Source of the DNA: a virus
Virus record (IMG/VR): IMGVR_UViG_3300021962_000200
Span: 1-44,592 of that record
Reading direction: 5' to 3' (one strand)
Length of the DNA: 44,592 nucleotides
The notes under the pieces were generated by a model that was not told where the DNA came from, did no database searches, and saw only the letters and a program-made list of their open reading frames with translations. Of the stretch, positions 27,584-35,876 are shown one piece after another. The first letter of the stretch is position 1, and each line of letters starts with the position of its first letter. Both the position numbers and the translations under genes were made by a program.

Positions 27584-27608
27584 GTAAAAATAAACCACGT
27601 GGTTTATG
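27584..27608 (-). terminator. Terminator-like hairpin between gp25 and gp6
   Basis: On the minus strand ATAAACC-ACGT-GGTTTAT forms a 7-bp stem (27590-27607) with a 4-base loop, followed by TTTTACC. The core is a 16-base perfect palindrome, TAAACCACGTGGTTTA. It begins a few bases after the gp25 stop. The stem is AT-rich and short, so termination may be partial. A protein-binding palindrome is the alternative. Confidence 0.5.
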
Positions 27609-27609
27609 T

Positions 27610-27984
27610 TTATGCGTAGGATGCAGTGGCAGTTTGTTGGTCGAAGTAGATGCTTAAAAACTCGCTAGTTTGTCCGGGAACCATCATTAGTTCTAGCTCA
27701 ATTAGTATGCCATTTAGCTGCGGATACATGTTGGCTGACTGAATGTAAATTCGCGGATCTAAGCTGGCCACACGCTGTATTTCAGCAAGTATAGCACGCT
27801 CAGTTGCTTCTGTTTGATTTTCAAACAAATAGTTCCATATAGCAGTTCCATAACCTGGACGGCCAACTAACTGCCCTTGCTTGATGTTCAGCGCATTCAG
27901 CAGATCACGCTTGACTAACTCAAAATCTACTAGCGTAAATTTCTTGTATTGTCCAATGGTGTTAAATCCTCGAAATGTTGTCAT
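27610..27984 (-). CDS. 25: Baseplate wedge protein gp25
   Basis: A 124-residue protein of the gp25/TssE family, the sheath-initiating component that ties the wedge to the tail sheath. Recognisable features are TLVDFELVKRDLLNALNIKQ, the glycine/proline block GQLVGRPGYGTAIWNYLFEN, and AEIQRVASLDPRIYIQSANM. The last contains DPR at the place of the conserved EPR motif. The length is usual for the family (T4: 132). No clear ribosome-binding site precedes ATG 27984. It lies immediately upstream of gp6, the same order as in T4, which supports the assignment. Confidence 0.92.
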   Translation of the reverse strand: MTTFRGFNTIGQYKKFTLVDFELVKRDLLNALNIKQGQLVGRPGYGTAIWNYLFENQTEATERAILAEIQRVASLDPRIYIQSANMYPQLNGILIELELMMVPGQTSEFLSIYFDQQTATASYA

Positions 27985-28002
27985 AACTGTATTTACTGTA
28001 TT

Positions 28003-29007
28003 TTAAGCTTCTTCAATAGGTGGTAACCCCAATCGTGCTCGGATAATAGGGTCATCCCCGGTGTAAGGCGGTGCGTTAGGATCACCAAGTGAATTAACAG
28101 AAGAATCGAGTCGACTGCTAAGTGCAGACAAATTACCTAAACCACCGGGTACGTTGCTGCCAAGTGAACTTAGCCCAGTTAAGCCGCCGGGTATACTGGT
28201 ACTGAGTAGGCTTTTAGCTTGTTTAGCAGCATTTTCTAGCGATGCAGTACTAACTGCCTGAGGACTAAAAGTTGGTGTGGGTATTTTGTCGCTACCCACT
28301 AGTTTAGTAAAGGCTGCATTTACTGTTGATCTGTCAACAGTACCTTCAAAACCAGCAGCAGGAATAACACCGGCAACAGCAGCGGGCAATTTGAAATCGC
28401 TAAAATTAACAGCAAATTGTCCTTGCTTGGCCAACGAATCCATTTGATTTTTTATTGATCCAATATCAACACTAGGGAGTGCGCCCTTAGCCCAATCCAC
28501 GGCATTCCCTACACCAAATTTACTGGCATTGGCCAACAATCCACCAAGGTCGGGCAGCCCACCTAACGCACTACCAATGCTACCAATACTGCCGCCCAAT
28601 GAGCCACTAATACTGTTGGCTACTCCACCCAACGCAGCAATGCCTCCACTTATGCCTCCTGTGGCCGCTGCTGCCTCAATTGATCCAACTCTACCAGTGC
28701 TAAGATCAACACCGGCTGAGCTTAGTGCTGAACTAAAACCTGATGATAGACTTTTAACAGAAGACAAACTGCCAGTGGCGCCATCAAAAATTTGTGCTGT
28801 TGGTAATGCAGTTGCTGATCTTGGTATTGAAATTTCGCCAGATGCAACCAGCGTGTCATAACTGGATTTCATCAGACCAAATTGAATTTTATCTTGTAAC
28901 GCTGAATTTGACAGCAAGTCTGTAACAGCCGTTACACCGCCCTTGCCAGTCCAAACACCGGGACTGCTCAATACATCAACAAAATTACTAGGGTTAGGAA
29001 CCGGCAT
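28003..29007 (-). CDS. Virion-associated protein, Ser/Gly/Ala rich, unknown
   Basis: A 334-residue protein. ATG 29007 is preferred because GGAGGT lies seven bases before it; a TTG at 29022 sits on the ribosome site itself. The N-terminus (MPVPNPSNFVDVLSSPGVW, then TGKGGVTAVTDLLSNSALQ) is helical. The middle, about 100-200, is a low-complexity run of Gly, Ser, Ile and Leu (GGSIGSIGSALGGLPDLGGL), weakly hydrophobic. This could be a membrane-active or tape-like segment, but no clean transmembrane helix is evident. The C-terminus ends in DDPIIRARLGLPPIEEA. It lies between gp5-associated genes and gp25, so it is probably a baseplate or central-spike-associated protein. Confidence 0.55.
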   Translation of the reverse strand: MPVPNPSNFVDVLSSPGVWTGKGGVTAVTDLLSNSALQDKIQFGLMKSSYDTLVASGEISIPRSATALPTAQIFDGATGSLSSVKSLSSGFSSALSSAGVDLSTGRVGSIEAAAATGGISGGIAALGGVANSISGSLGGSIGSIGSALGGLPDLGGLLANASKFGVGNAVDWAKGALPSVDIGSIKNQMDSLAKQGQFAVNFSDFKLPAAVAGVIPAAGFEGTVDRSTVNAAFTKLVGSDKIPTPTFSPQAVSTASLENAAKQAKSLLSTSIPGGLTGLSSLGSNVPGGLGNLSALSSRLDSSVNSLGDPNAPPYTGDDPIIRARLGLPPIEEA

Positions 29008-29536
29008 TGCATTTACCTCCAAGGTATTTGGCAGCGGTACCTGGTTTTAAGTATCCAGCTGCTTCCAGTTGTTCAGCATTAAATCCGTACTTGCCTAAAC
29101 CTGATTCATTGGTAATTTCATCAGGGCGCTGACACACGCTGGCAGCAATTGCAGCCATAACTGCTTGTACTTGTGTAGTTGACAGTGGCCCAATTGGCTC
29201 GGTTACCACAGATGTGTCAACATAATCTGACACGGTAATACCGTTATTAATAGGCACGTCAGCTAATACTGGCAGCGAAGAAATTATACCATCGTTGTAG
29301 ATAGCCAGAAGAGGAATATCAGGAACGCCGGCTGTTCCACGATCCAAACGAGATTGCGCAAATTCAATAGCAGTAGTTTCGGGTGATTGTAGCGTGTCCC
29401 CGGGTGCTAGGCCAATGAATGCACCGCTAGCCAACTGCTCAAGATAAACTCGTTCAGCTTGGGCTGGAGTAGTTCCATCAGGTGCTTCAAGGACAAAAAA
29501 TAGTCCATTTGGTAGTGTGTAAGTAAACTTGGCCAT
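28994..29536 (-). CDS. Hypothetical baseplate-region protein
   Basis: A 180-residue protein starting at ATG 29536. It opens with YTLPNGLFFVLEAPDGTTPAQAERVY, a pattern seen at the start of some phage proteins before a helical segment. It ends with LGKYGFNAEQLEAAGYLKPG, then TAAKYLGGKCNAGS, a small helical domain often met in phage hub or lysis-associated proteins. I cannot assign an enzyme activity. The gene is one base from gp5 and overlaps the next by 14 bases, which supports a hub-associated structural role. There is no signal peptide or membrane segment. Confidence 0.5.
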   Translation of the reverse strand: MAKFTYTLPNGLFFVLEAPDGTTPAQAERVYLEQLASGAFIGLAPGDTLQSPETTAIEFAQSRLDRGTAGVPDIPLLAIYNDGIISSLPVLADVPINNGITVSDYVDTSVVTEPIGPLSTTQVQAVMAAIAASVCQRPDEITNESGLGKYGFNAEQLEAAGYLKPGTAAKYLGGKCNAGS

Positions 29537-29537
29537 G

Positions 29538-31067
29538 TTATGTGTAATCCACTACTGTTCCACTGAACCCCGATGGTAACGAAGGACTGTTTGGCGCCTT
29601 AGACGGCTGACCAGCTTCCATTTTTACTTCTACGCTAACACCTAAATTGTGAAATGGCCAGGGTTCGTGTGTTGGTGCTCGCGTTACAATACTTTCTGTT
29701 CCAATAGGTGCAATTTGCCATCCAGTTGCTTGATTGAATTCAGTATTGGGCATAACACGCTTTTCCAATGGTTTGGGCGGTTCTACATTTTCTGCGGAGC
29801 CGCCATTTAAGTCAATGCCGCCGGCTTGTAATACCATAGACGAGCCAGCGTTCCAAGATCCATTGTTGCTGACCAGGGCTAGACTACCGTCAGCACGAGC
29901 AGCAATTTTAGCTTTGCTGTATATAGTAGTATCCTCAGTGCTGTACAAGGTCAATTTCTTCTCAGTTTCTATTGTGGTTCCACCAAGACTTTTCATATTA
30001 ATCTTGCCGCCAGCAAACATGTTGATGTCTTTGTCGGCATGCAGATTAATTGTTCCTTGTGTTCGCACATTAACTGAGTTTGTGGCATACACATCCAGTG
30101 TACCTTCTTGTCCAAACTCAAGCCAAGTTTGACCATTGGCGTGAATAATATACAAGAAGTTGCCATCGTCACTCATAGTTATTTGATGGCCAGCACTAGT
30201 ACGGAGTCGAACAAGATTGTCTTTGCCTTCAATATCACCGTCATCAAATACAAGACTATGGCCACCACGGCGACCAATAACTCGTATGTCAGCAGTAGTA
30301 ATTGAATTTTCAGCAATGCGCTTTTGTATATCTTTTTCGCTTAATCCACCATTGTAGATGGGGCGCCCGGGGGTGCTAATTCCAAACACAGCACTGGGAC
30401 TTTCACGCTGGCTGGTTGAGCCAATAGGACCGCGTTGTGGATCAGCTAGTGTTCCTTGCTGAAACATTTCAGCAGCAAGAAAGCTGTGTACTGGTTTGGG
30501 TTGATCAAAGAATTTTGGATTTTCATTAATCTTTACGTTGTTAGGATTAATTTCGGTAACAGGCAATACTTTTGCACCATTGTAATAACTTTTTTGATCG
30601 CTGTTTTGTAAATCAAAGTGTGTGGTGGCACCAATAGCTGGAATCATGTGTGTCATACCTTGATCAGGTATGCAGCCCATATAGAAACCAAAGTTAGGAT
30701 CGCCGGCAGCAAAGAAACACAGTACGCTTACACCAAGATCTGGGGGCGTAAACCACATGCCATAACTTTGTGGATTGCCATCAACATATCCTCCTACACT
30801 AGATGTGTCGCCTTTTTTGCCGGGCTGTTGTGGTGTAGCGCCGTAAAATGGTGGGCAGTAGCTGACTGTATTCCATAGTGCAGGATTTTCAGAATCAACG
30901 CCAGCAAATTGTTCAATATAAACTTGTAGTCGTCCTTGTCTAGTGGGGTCAACATTGTTTTTGACCACGCCTATAAATGGACCAGTGTCGGCCTTCATGC
31001 CGCCGCGGTCATATCTGTAGTTAGGTGCTACACCACGATTGCGTTCTATATTTTCATTTCCTGCCAT
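29538..31067 (-). CDS. 5: Baseplate hub / tail spike protein gp5 (VgrG-like, without lysozyme domain)
   Basis: A 509-residue protein behind AGGAATAAAAA and ATG 31067. The N-terminal part (GPFIGVVKNNVDPTRQGRLQ, VYIEQFAG, then LGVSVLCFFAAGDPNFGFYM) is the OB-fold domain of gp5/VgrG hubs. Residues about 260-420 show short regular repeats (VNVRTQGTINLHADKDINM, FAGGKINMKSLGGTTIE) of the triple-stranded beta-helix needle that pierces the outer membrane. T4 gp5 carries a lysozyme domain between these parts. Here the connecting stretch is an unstructured-looking linker with no lysozyme motif. A C-terminal extension beyond the needle (about 430-509) may bind a tip or cargo. Confidence 0.88.
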   Translation of the reverse strand: MAGNENIERNRGVAPNYRYDRGGMKADTGPFIGVVKNNVDPTRQGRLQVYIEQFAGVDSENPALWNTVSYCPPFYGATPQQPGKKGDTSSVGGYVDGNPQSYGMWFTPPDLGVSVLCFFAAGDPNFGFYMGCIPDQGMTHMIPAIGATTHFDLQNSDQKSYYNGAKVLPVTEINPNNVKINENPKFFDQPKPVHSFLAAEMFQQGTLADPQRGPIGSTSQRESPSAVFGISTPGRPIYNGGLSEKDIQKRIAENSITTADIRVIGRRGGHSLVFDDGDIEGKDNLVRLRTSAGHQITMSDDGNFLYIIHANGQTWLEFGQEGTLDVYATNSVNVRTQGTINLHADKDINMFAGGKINMKSLGGTTIETEKKLTLYSTEDTTIYSKAKIAARADGSLALVSNNGSWNAGSSMVLQAGGIDLNGGSAENVEPPKPLEKRVMPNTEFNQATGWQIAPIGTESIVTRAPTHEPWPFHNLGVSVEVKMEAGQPSKAPNSPSLPSGFSGTVVDYT

Positions 31068-31076
31068 TTTTTATTC

Positions 31077-32663
31077 CTATTCGTCTCGGGCTATTAGTTG
31101 ATTGACTGCCGATTCAGGTGATGCGGCTCCGTAATCAATTTGTCCCGGTATTCCAGATATATCCACTTGTGGTGGTGCCGGCTGTGGTGACATCGGTATT
31201 GGTATATTTGGATCAATTGCCGAAAAGTCTGGTCCTTCATTACCCGGGTCGGGCCGCAGCCACCTCACACCAGGATCTGTTTGTGTATTATCTGGTACGC
31301 GATAGCCAACATCAGGATCAGCTCCGAAATCTAAACCGCGGCCGCTGTCTTTTGGTGCAGACTGAGGATTTCCAGTTAACTGAATTAGCACTCCTTCGAG
31401 ATCTTGTTCAAATTTTCCTTTGCTAAACTTACTGGTAACTCGTGCTGCTTTATATGTGAATATTTGTGAGGCACTCCCACCTTTGGCAGTATTAGGATTA
31501 GCCAATCCAGTACCATTAACATCATAATCAGAAACAGTATTCCATTGTAACTTATAAACAATATCTTGTGCGTCAAAATTAATTCCACCATCGGGATTAA
31601 ATGCTGAATAATTGAAATTAAGTGATTGAATTCCTGTAGCCATTTCACCTTGTTGCAACCATGCAGGATCGCCAACAATAGTTATGTTTGAACGTGCAAT
31701 GTCGGTGGGGTTATACAAATAATCAGCAGCCGATGCGCCAACACTATTGGTCAGCCCTTCGGCACCCTGAGTGCTACTACCTCCCACTGCCGCTTGATAT
31801 TGTACTGCTGGCGCTTCTCGCCCAAATGCGCTGGTTTTTTCTTTAGTATCAGTTGCAATTTGTGGATTGCTTAATGTCATAAGAAATGCTTTATTATACT
31901 GCTGCTCGTATCGTAAAACTTGTGTATTTTCTCCTGTGAACCAATAATTGTATTCTTTGTGTACTCCACGCAACTCGCCGATTGGAAAATACTGGCTCAT
32001 CATGCCACTTATACCATACGTGCTAATCACGTATATTATGCTGTATGCAAAGTCGTTACGTTTTGGGTCAAATTCCAGCGGCTTTGTGACTACTGAAATT
32101 TTATACCACGACAAATCACCTAATGGTGTTTGTGGAGTAACTTCACCTGTTATTTCGTTAACGGTGTAAGACGCTTGATCAGTAATATATTGACTATTTT
32201 TTAGTAGTTCATCGAGTATTACCACAATTGGCGTGCCGGCGGCAAAATTAAATGTTCTAACGTTGTAGGCTACAGAATTGGTTTTGGGGTCAAGAGTGCC
32301 AGCACCTGTAGTAGCCATCTGCATTGGTACTTTAACTTTATTGGCTGTACCACCTTTGGTAACTTTAGAGTCTCCTAGTGCCGTGGGGGCAAATTCAACG
32401 CTGTATTTGTTAGGTATAGTAAACATGCCATCGTCGACTAATTGTTGTTCCTGATCATTTAATTGCGTCATTAGCCCTTTTATATTATTGTGAGCAGACG
32501 TTGATATTACTCCAGGGTCAGCAGTATTAGATCTGTCAGGAGGTATATAATTTTCTGCGCCAAAGCCTACTGGACTCAGGCGATCGGCGCGGCGCACAGC
32601 ACCTGCAATGCCAGTATTGTTTGATCCTCCTGGGCGGCGTGAGTCGAGCGGTGTTGTTGCCAT
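31077..32663 (-). CDS. Putative baseplate hub structural protein (second of pair)
   Basis: A 528-residue protein with AAGGAATAGAAT before ATG 32663. After a flexible N-terminus, the part from about 60 on (LNDQEQQLVDDGMFTIPNKY, then SVEFAPTALGDSKV) is a beta-rich domain. It continues through WYKISVVTKPLEFDPKRNDF, then SIIYVISTYGISGMMSQYFP and YNYWFTGENTQVLRYEQQYN. Such beta-rich architecture resembles the gp27-type hub found near gp5, but sequence alone does not prove this. The C-terminus is a long Pro/Asp-rich tail (PNIPIPMSPQPAPPQVDISG). Its position directly upstream of gp5 supports a hub role. Confidence 0.5.
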   Translation of the reverse strand: MATTPLDSRRPGGSNNTGIAGAVRRADRLSPVGFGAENYIPPDRSNTADPGVISTSAHNNIKGLMTQLNDQEQQLVDDGMFTIPNKYSVEFAPTALGDSKVTKGGTANKVKVPMQMATTGAGTLDPKTNSVAYNVRTFNFAAGTPIVVILDELLKNSQYITDQASYTVNEITGEVTPQTPLGDLSWYKISVVTKPLEFDPKRNDFAYSIIYVISTYGISGMMSQYFPIGELRGVHKEYNYWFTGENTQVLRYEQQYNKAFLMTLSNPQIATDTKEKTSAFGREAPAVQYQAAVGGSSTQGAEGLTNSVGASAADYLYNPTDIARSNITIVGDPAWLQQGEMATGIQSLNFNYSAFNPDGGINFDAQDIVYKLQWNTVSDYDVNGTGLANPNTAKGGSASQIFTYKAARVTSKFSKGKFEQDLEGVLIQLTGNPQSAPKDSGRGLDFGADPDVGYRVPDNTQTDPGVRWLRPDPGNEGPDFSAIDPNIPIPMSPQPAPPQVDISGIPGQIDYGAASPESAVNQLIARDE

Positions 32664-32673
32664 ATTCTATTCC

Positions 32674-33840
32674 TTACGGTCCGACTGCAAAAGGACTTTC
32701 GCCGCCTGCGAGGCTGCTGATGTTTTGGAGGACGTCACTTTGATTTTGCGGCAAACTCAAAACTTCATCTACCGCTGCTCGCTGCTCATCTGTTAGTGGT
32801 GGTGCTGGGCTAGTTTGTCTACCATCATCTGGAGATACCTTTTCTCCGCCTGGTATACCACTTACTAATAAATCTTTTATAGTGGTGCCCGAAAGTTCAA
32901 TCCGCGATTTAATTACTCCTAAGTTACTGCCAAATCCCACTGTATAATTAATTGCTACTGCTTCCACTTTGTATTCAACCACTTTGTTAGCAATTGCAAA
33001 AGTTATATTTTTTATTTTAAAAGGTATAATTTTTTCTACTATGGCACCATTGGATTTAGCCGATACCATTTTTCCATTATCATCATAGCCATAAAATTTT
33101 ATAACCAAACAGTACAATGCCGAAGCGTGTGGAAAGTCTGGACGATTATAAACACTGGCAACTGCTTTATATAAGTTTTCGATTAGTGTTACGCCAGCAG
33201 TTTCTGTTATTGTAAATTGTAGTTCGGCCGCATTATGTGCTCGGTTAGAACCTTTGCCAGTTATTACACTACGAATTTCCAAATTGTCAATATAGTAATC
33301 AAGTCCAAAAAATTCATTGCGTCCAAGGCCAGCATCAGGCTGTGTCGGTGCACCTCCGCTTTGTGCCAGTAAACTGTATGATGCATAGCTAAGTTTTCCG
33401 GAGTTTACTAAGTCATTATATCGAATAGTTGGCATCAAATACCACGACAAGCTGTAGGTGTAGGTGGCATACTGATCTAGCACATTGGGTCTGGGAGTAA
33501 ATTTTGAATTTTTAACAGCGTTAAGAATTCGCACTGTGGTTGCACGGCTTTGACCATCGGCACCAAAATTATCGTCGACAGAGCCAGCACCCGGAGGACC
33601 ACCTGGTAAAACTTGCGTGCCACTTGCTAATCGTGCATCAGTGGGATTGCCCGGTGATACACTTTGCGTTTCAGTTAACGGTTTAGTAGGTGGATTGGTT
33701 CCTGTTTCAGTTTGGCCAGCTAGCGTTTCTGCTTGTTGTGTTGTTAGCCGACCATCAGTGGTGGTAGCCGCCGGTGGTGGTGCCTGTGTTGCACCGGTAG
33801 TACTATTACTAACTGCTTCTGCTGCGGTGGTATCAACCAT
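32674..33840 (-). CDS. Putative baseplate hub structural protein (first of pair)
   Basis: A 388-residue protein. The first 100 residues are Thr/Ala/Pro rich and probably disordered. The folded part starts at about 110 (NSKFTPRPNVLDQYATYTYS, then LSWYLMPTIRYNDLV). It continues through FFGLDYYIDNLEIRSVITGK, FTITETAGVTLIENLYKAV and YCLVIKFYGYDDNGKMVSAK, all strand-helix patterns of contractile-tail hub proteins. It ends with a short helical tail. It lies 10 bases before the 528-residue gene. The two may be parts of one functional hub, this one contributing the N-terminal half. The assignment is inference from context. Confidence 0.5.
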   Translation of the reverse strand: MVDTTAAEAVSNSTTGATQAPPPAATTTDGRLTTQQAETLAGQTETGTNPPTKPLTETQSVSPGNPTDARLASGTQVLPGGPPGAGSVDDNFGADGQSRATTVRILNAVKNSKFTPRPNVLDQYATYTYSLSWYLMPTIRYNDLVNSGKLSYASYSLLAQSGGAPTQPDAGLGRNEFFGLDYYIDNLEIRSVITGKGSNRAHNAAELQFTITETAGVTLIENLYKAVASVYNRPDFPHASALYCLVIKFYGYDDNGKMVSAKSNGAIVEKIIPFKIKNITFAIANKVVEYKVEAVAINYTVGFGSNLGVIKSRIELSGTTIKDLLVSGIPGGEKVSPDDGRQTSPAPPLTDEQRAAVDEVLSLPQNQSDVLQNISSLAGGESPFAVGP

Positions 33841-33843
33841 AAA

Positions 33844-34143
33844 TTAAAACCCCAGCACGGTTCTTAGTGTGCTTAATTTAGGAATATAAATTTGTGTGTT
33901 CAACGCAAAGTCCAGTGGTGGTTTGGTTAGCGTATTAGGATTCCGTTGATAAAACACCCACCACAAGCCGCCATTGTCATACAAGTCATATGCCAACAAG
34001 TCGGGTCTGTATTGGTAAGTTTGATTAATAGCAAACAACAAGTCGTCGGACTGTTTGGGTATGGGTCTATTGACCATAACATCTAAAAAGAATTGACTAT
34101 AGCCAGTGTTTGCATATGGACTGGTTGCGCTATACGTAGCCAT
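33844..34143 (-). CDS. 53: Baseplate wedge protein gp53-like
   Basis: A 99-residue protein. ATG 34143 is chosen because AAAGGAGGT precedes it at good distance and it shares a base with the preceding stop (TAATG); GTG 34149 is too close to the ribosome site. The core YQYRPDLLAYDLYDNGGLWW, then VFYQRNPNTLTKPPLDF and IYIPKLSTLRTV, matches the compact LysM-like pattern of gp53-type wedge proteins, which join wedges to one another. Short length and location in the baseplate block agree. Confidence is moderate because the similarity is judged by eye. Confidence 0.65.
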   Translation of the reverse strand: MATYSATSPYANTGYSQFFLDVMVNRPIPKQSDDLLFAINQTYQYRPDLLAYDLYDNGGLWWVFYQRNPNTLTKPPLDFALNTQIYIPKLSTLRTVLGF

Positions 34144-35765
34144 TACCACATACCTCCTTTAAGCAAGTCACCGTTAGCATACTGACGCAAGCTGAATTTT
34201 TGACTTTGAGCCTGACGACTAATAATGGGCAACAATGTTATTGATATGGTCATTTTTGTGGGTACATATGTTGGCTGAGTGCTTGTTTCAAATGACTGTG
34301 GCGCCGGCATAGTTGTCATTCCACCTTTAGGCAACGATTGTCCATTGAATAATTTTGAACTGGCTAATCTACCAATTGCTCCACCAAGAAAACCACCTAA
34401 TATACTTGGAGCCGTCGGATTATTAGCCTGACGCTGTTGCAACATATTGCTGTTATTTACATTGGGGCTACGAGTACGAATATAATCTACATCAGCAGGC
34501 AAATCATAGGTAAACGAAGTGACCACACAAGGATGCTCATTAAACTGGAATTCGCCTAATCCAGTTAGATAAACCACTGGAGGTGGTGACCCGCGTTGCG
34601 GATCCTGACCATAAAACATTTTGGTTACTGATTTAAAAAAGTGTATAACTGCCAGCAAGTAGTTGGCTTCAGCAGTATCTTGTGCAGTAAACGGACAACT
34701 GATTATTACAGGTTCGACTACACTTCCTTGATAAAAATAACCACGATAGTTTGAATGCGTGATGTCAGCAGTTGAGTAATTGGCTTTGTAGCCAGTTTGA
34801 ATTGTAGGCGTGTACGGAAATAACACACCATCAGTGCCAGTCAATGGAGATAAAATTCCAGGTGATTGTGCTTTATACAAGTAATCAGCCAATGGTGCTA
34901 GGCGTAATCGCACTCGCCAATCACCGTTGTTTTTATTTCCGCGTTGCTCTGCAATAGTTTGCTGGGCCTGTGCTTGGGCAAGAACCGCTGCTTTTCTATC
35001 AGCATCACTAAGTTCAATGTCTGGTGGTGGTTCTATTAACCGGCCTTCGGCAGCTAATCGTTCTCGTTCAAATGGATCTTCTTCGCTGACATCACCTGGC
35101 TCGGTTAGAAATCGGCCTTCGGCAGCTAATCGTTCTCGTTCAAATGGATCTTCTTCGCTGACATCACCTGGCTCGGTTAGAAATCGTTGTTCTGCGTACA
35201 ATCGTTCTCGTTCAAATGGATCATCAAATGCATTGTCTGCTGCATCAGCCGCGGGATCACCAGCAAATACAGTGGTTTCATCATTGCCAACAACATCACT
35301 GGCAGATAAAAATTGTTCATCGTCTTGATTGTCGGCATATGGGTCGCCTGCAAATACGGTAGTTTCATTGGCGTCACGAATATCACTAGCACTTAAAAAG
35401 TCCGAGCCTTCTGTTACTACTTCTGTAACGAGTGGTACAGGAATAGCAGGAATTTGTAACAACGGAGTAACGCCCGCAGCTTCTAGACGTGCTTGATCAC
35501 GACTATTGATATTTGCTATCACTTGGTCGTCTGCTGTGGCAGCGGCTGGAGAAGTTCCTTCTTTTGTTGAAGAATTACCGGCAACTTCTAACTTTCCATA
35601 ACCGCCTGGATTTGTTACAGGAGTTCCGGCTGTGTCTGTGGTAAACTGTGCAGGATCTGTTATGCCTGAAGCAATGTACGCCGAAGAGTTATTCAGCCCC
35701 GAGCCATCCGTTGCTTTATTATACGCATCGGCTTGGTTTTCGAGTTGATCTTTATTGTCTGCCAT
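34143..35765 (-). CDS. Tail-tube/baseplate junction protein (gp48/gp54-like C-terminus) with tandem-repeat N-terminus
   Basis: A 540-residue protein, first gene of the structural operon, with ACGAGG seven bases before ATG 35765. Residues 1-250 are acidic and low-complexity. They include two 29-residue units beginning FLSASD(I/V) with ETTVFAGDP, then 24-residue units of the form DPFERERLAAEGRFLTEPGD. From about 280 there is a folded domain: DWRVRLRLAPLADYLYKA, VLFPYTPTIQTGYKANYS, then YLLAVIHFFKSVTKMFYGQD, VYLTGLGEFQF and DLPADVDYI. This resembles the proteins at the tail tube-baseplate junction in marine T4-like phages (gp48/gp54 type), though the match is from memory. The repetitive N-terminus is unusual for that role. 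Confidence 0.55.
   Translation of the reverse strand: MADNKDQLENQADAYNKATDGSGLNNSSAYIASGITDPAQFTTDTAGTPVTNPGGYGKLEVAGNSSTKEGTSPAAATADDQVIANINSRDQARLEAAGVTPLLQIPAIPVPLVTEVVTEGSDFLSASDIRDANETTVFAGDPYADNQDDEQFLSASDVVGNDETTVFAGDPAADAADNAFDDPFERERLYAEQRFLTEPGDVSEEDPFERERLAAEGRFLTEPGDVSEEDPFERERLAAEGRLIEPPPDIELSDADRKAAVLAQAQAQQTIAEQRGNKNNGDWRVRLRLAPLADYLYKAQSPGILSPLTGTDGVLFPYTPTIQTGYKANYSTADITHSNYRGYFYQGSVVEPVIISCPFTAQDTAEANYLLAVIHFFKSVTKMFYGQDPQRGSPPPVVYLTGLGEFQFNEHPCVVTSFTYDLPADVDYIRTRSPNVNNSNMLQQRQANNPTAPSILGGFLGGAIGRLASSKLFNGQSLPKGGMTTMPAPQSFETSTQPTYVPTKMTISITLLPIISRQAQSQKFSLRQYANGDLLKGGMW
35041..35220 (-). repeat. 72-bp in-frame tandem repeats (24-residue units)
   Basis: 35041-35112 and 35113-35184 appear identical base for base. 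A third, diverged copy begins at 35185 (DPFERERLYAEQRFLTEPGD at the protein level). The units are 24 codons, so the frame is kept. Identity of the first two copies points to recent duplication by slippage or recombination. Confidence 0.92.
35226..35399 (-). repeat. 87-bp in-frame repeats (29-residue units), two diverged copies
   Basis: Units 35313-35399 and 35226-35312 each begin FLSASD and contain NETTVFAGDP or NDETTVFAGDP. DNA identity is lower than in the 72-bp repeats, so these are older. They lie directly N-terminal to the 24-residue repeats in the same protein. Confidence 0.8.
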
Positions 35766-35783
35766 GTTTGCCTCGTTATTTGA

Positions 35784-35791
35784 TATTTAGC
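35784..35791 (-). promoter_or_regulatory. Late-like promoter motif GCTAAATA before the structural operon
   Basis: GCTAAATA on the minus strand shares TAAATA with the T4 late promoter and ends 18 bases before ATG 35765, the first structural gene. It matches 6 of 8 bases, weaker than the copies at 8955 and 27576, but it is the expected place for a late promoter. Confidence 0.4.
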
Positions 35792-35823
35792 GAAAAAATA
35801 AACGGCATACTTTAAGATAATGG

Positions 35824-35856
35824 TTGACAGGTGGTAAACTTATGTTATAATAAATA
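35824..35856 (+). promoter_or_regulatory. Consensus sigma70 promoter of gp55, overlapping a late-like motif
   Basis: TTGACA (35824-35829), 16 bases, TATAAT (35846-35851): both hexamers are perfect. Starting inside the -10, AATAAATA (35849-35856) matches 7 of 8 bases of the T4 late promoter and lies 20 bases before the GTG start. This is the same geometry as the late motifs of the structural genes. The site can serve host polymerase early, and perhaps gp55 later. Confidence 0.8.
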
Positions 35857-35876
35857 CACTCTAGGAGAAATTGCCT

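Noticed and set aside
27990-27996. GTAAATAC just before gp25 as a late promoter
   Set aside because: It lies only six bases from the start codon, unlike the 18-22 of the better candidates, and the region is AT-rich. The similar TAAATA before 9712 is treated the same way.
34927-35328. Plus-strand ORF with Ser/Arg/Asn repeats
   Set aside because: It is the antisense of the 72-bp repeats in the tail-junction gene, with no ribosome site or context of its own.
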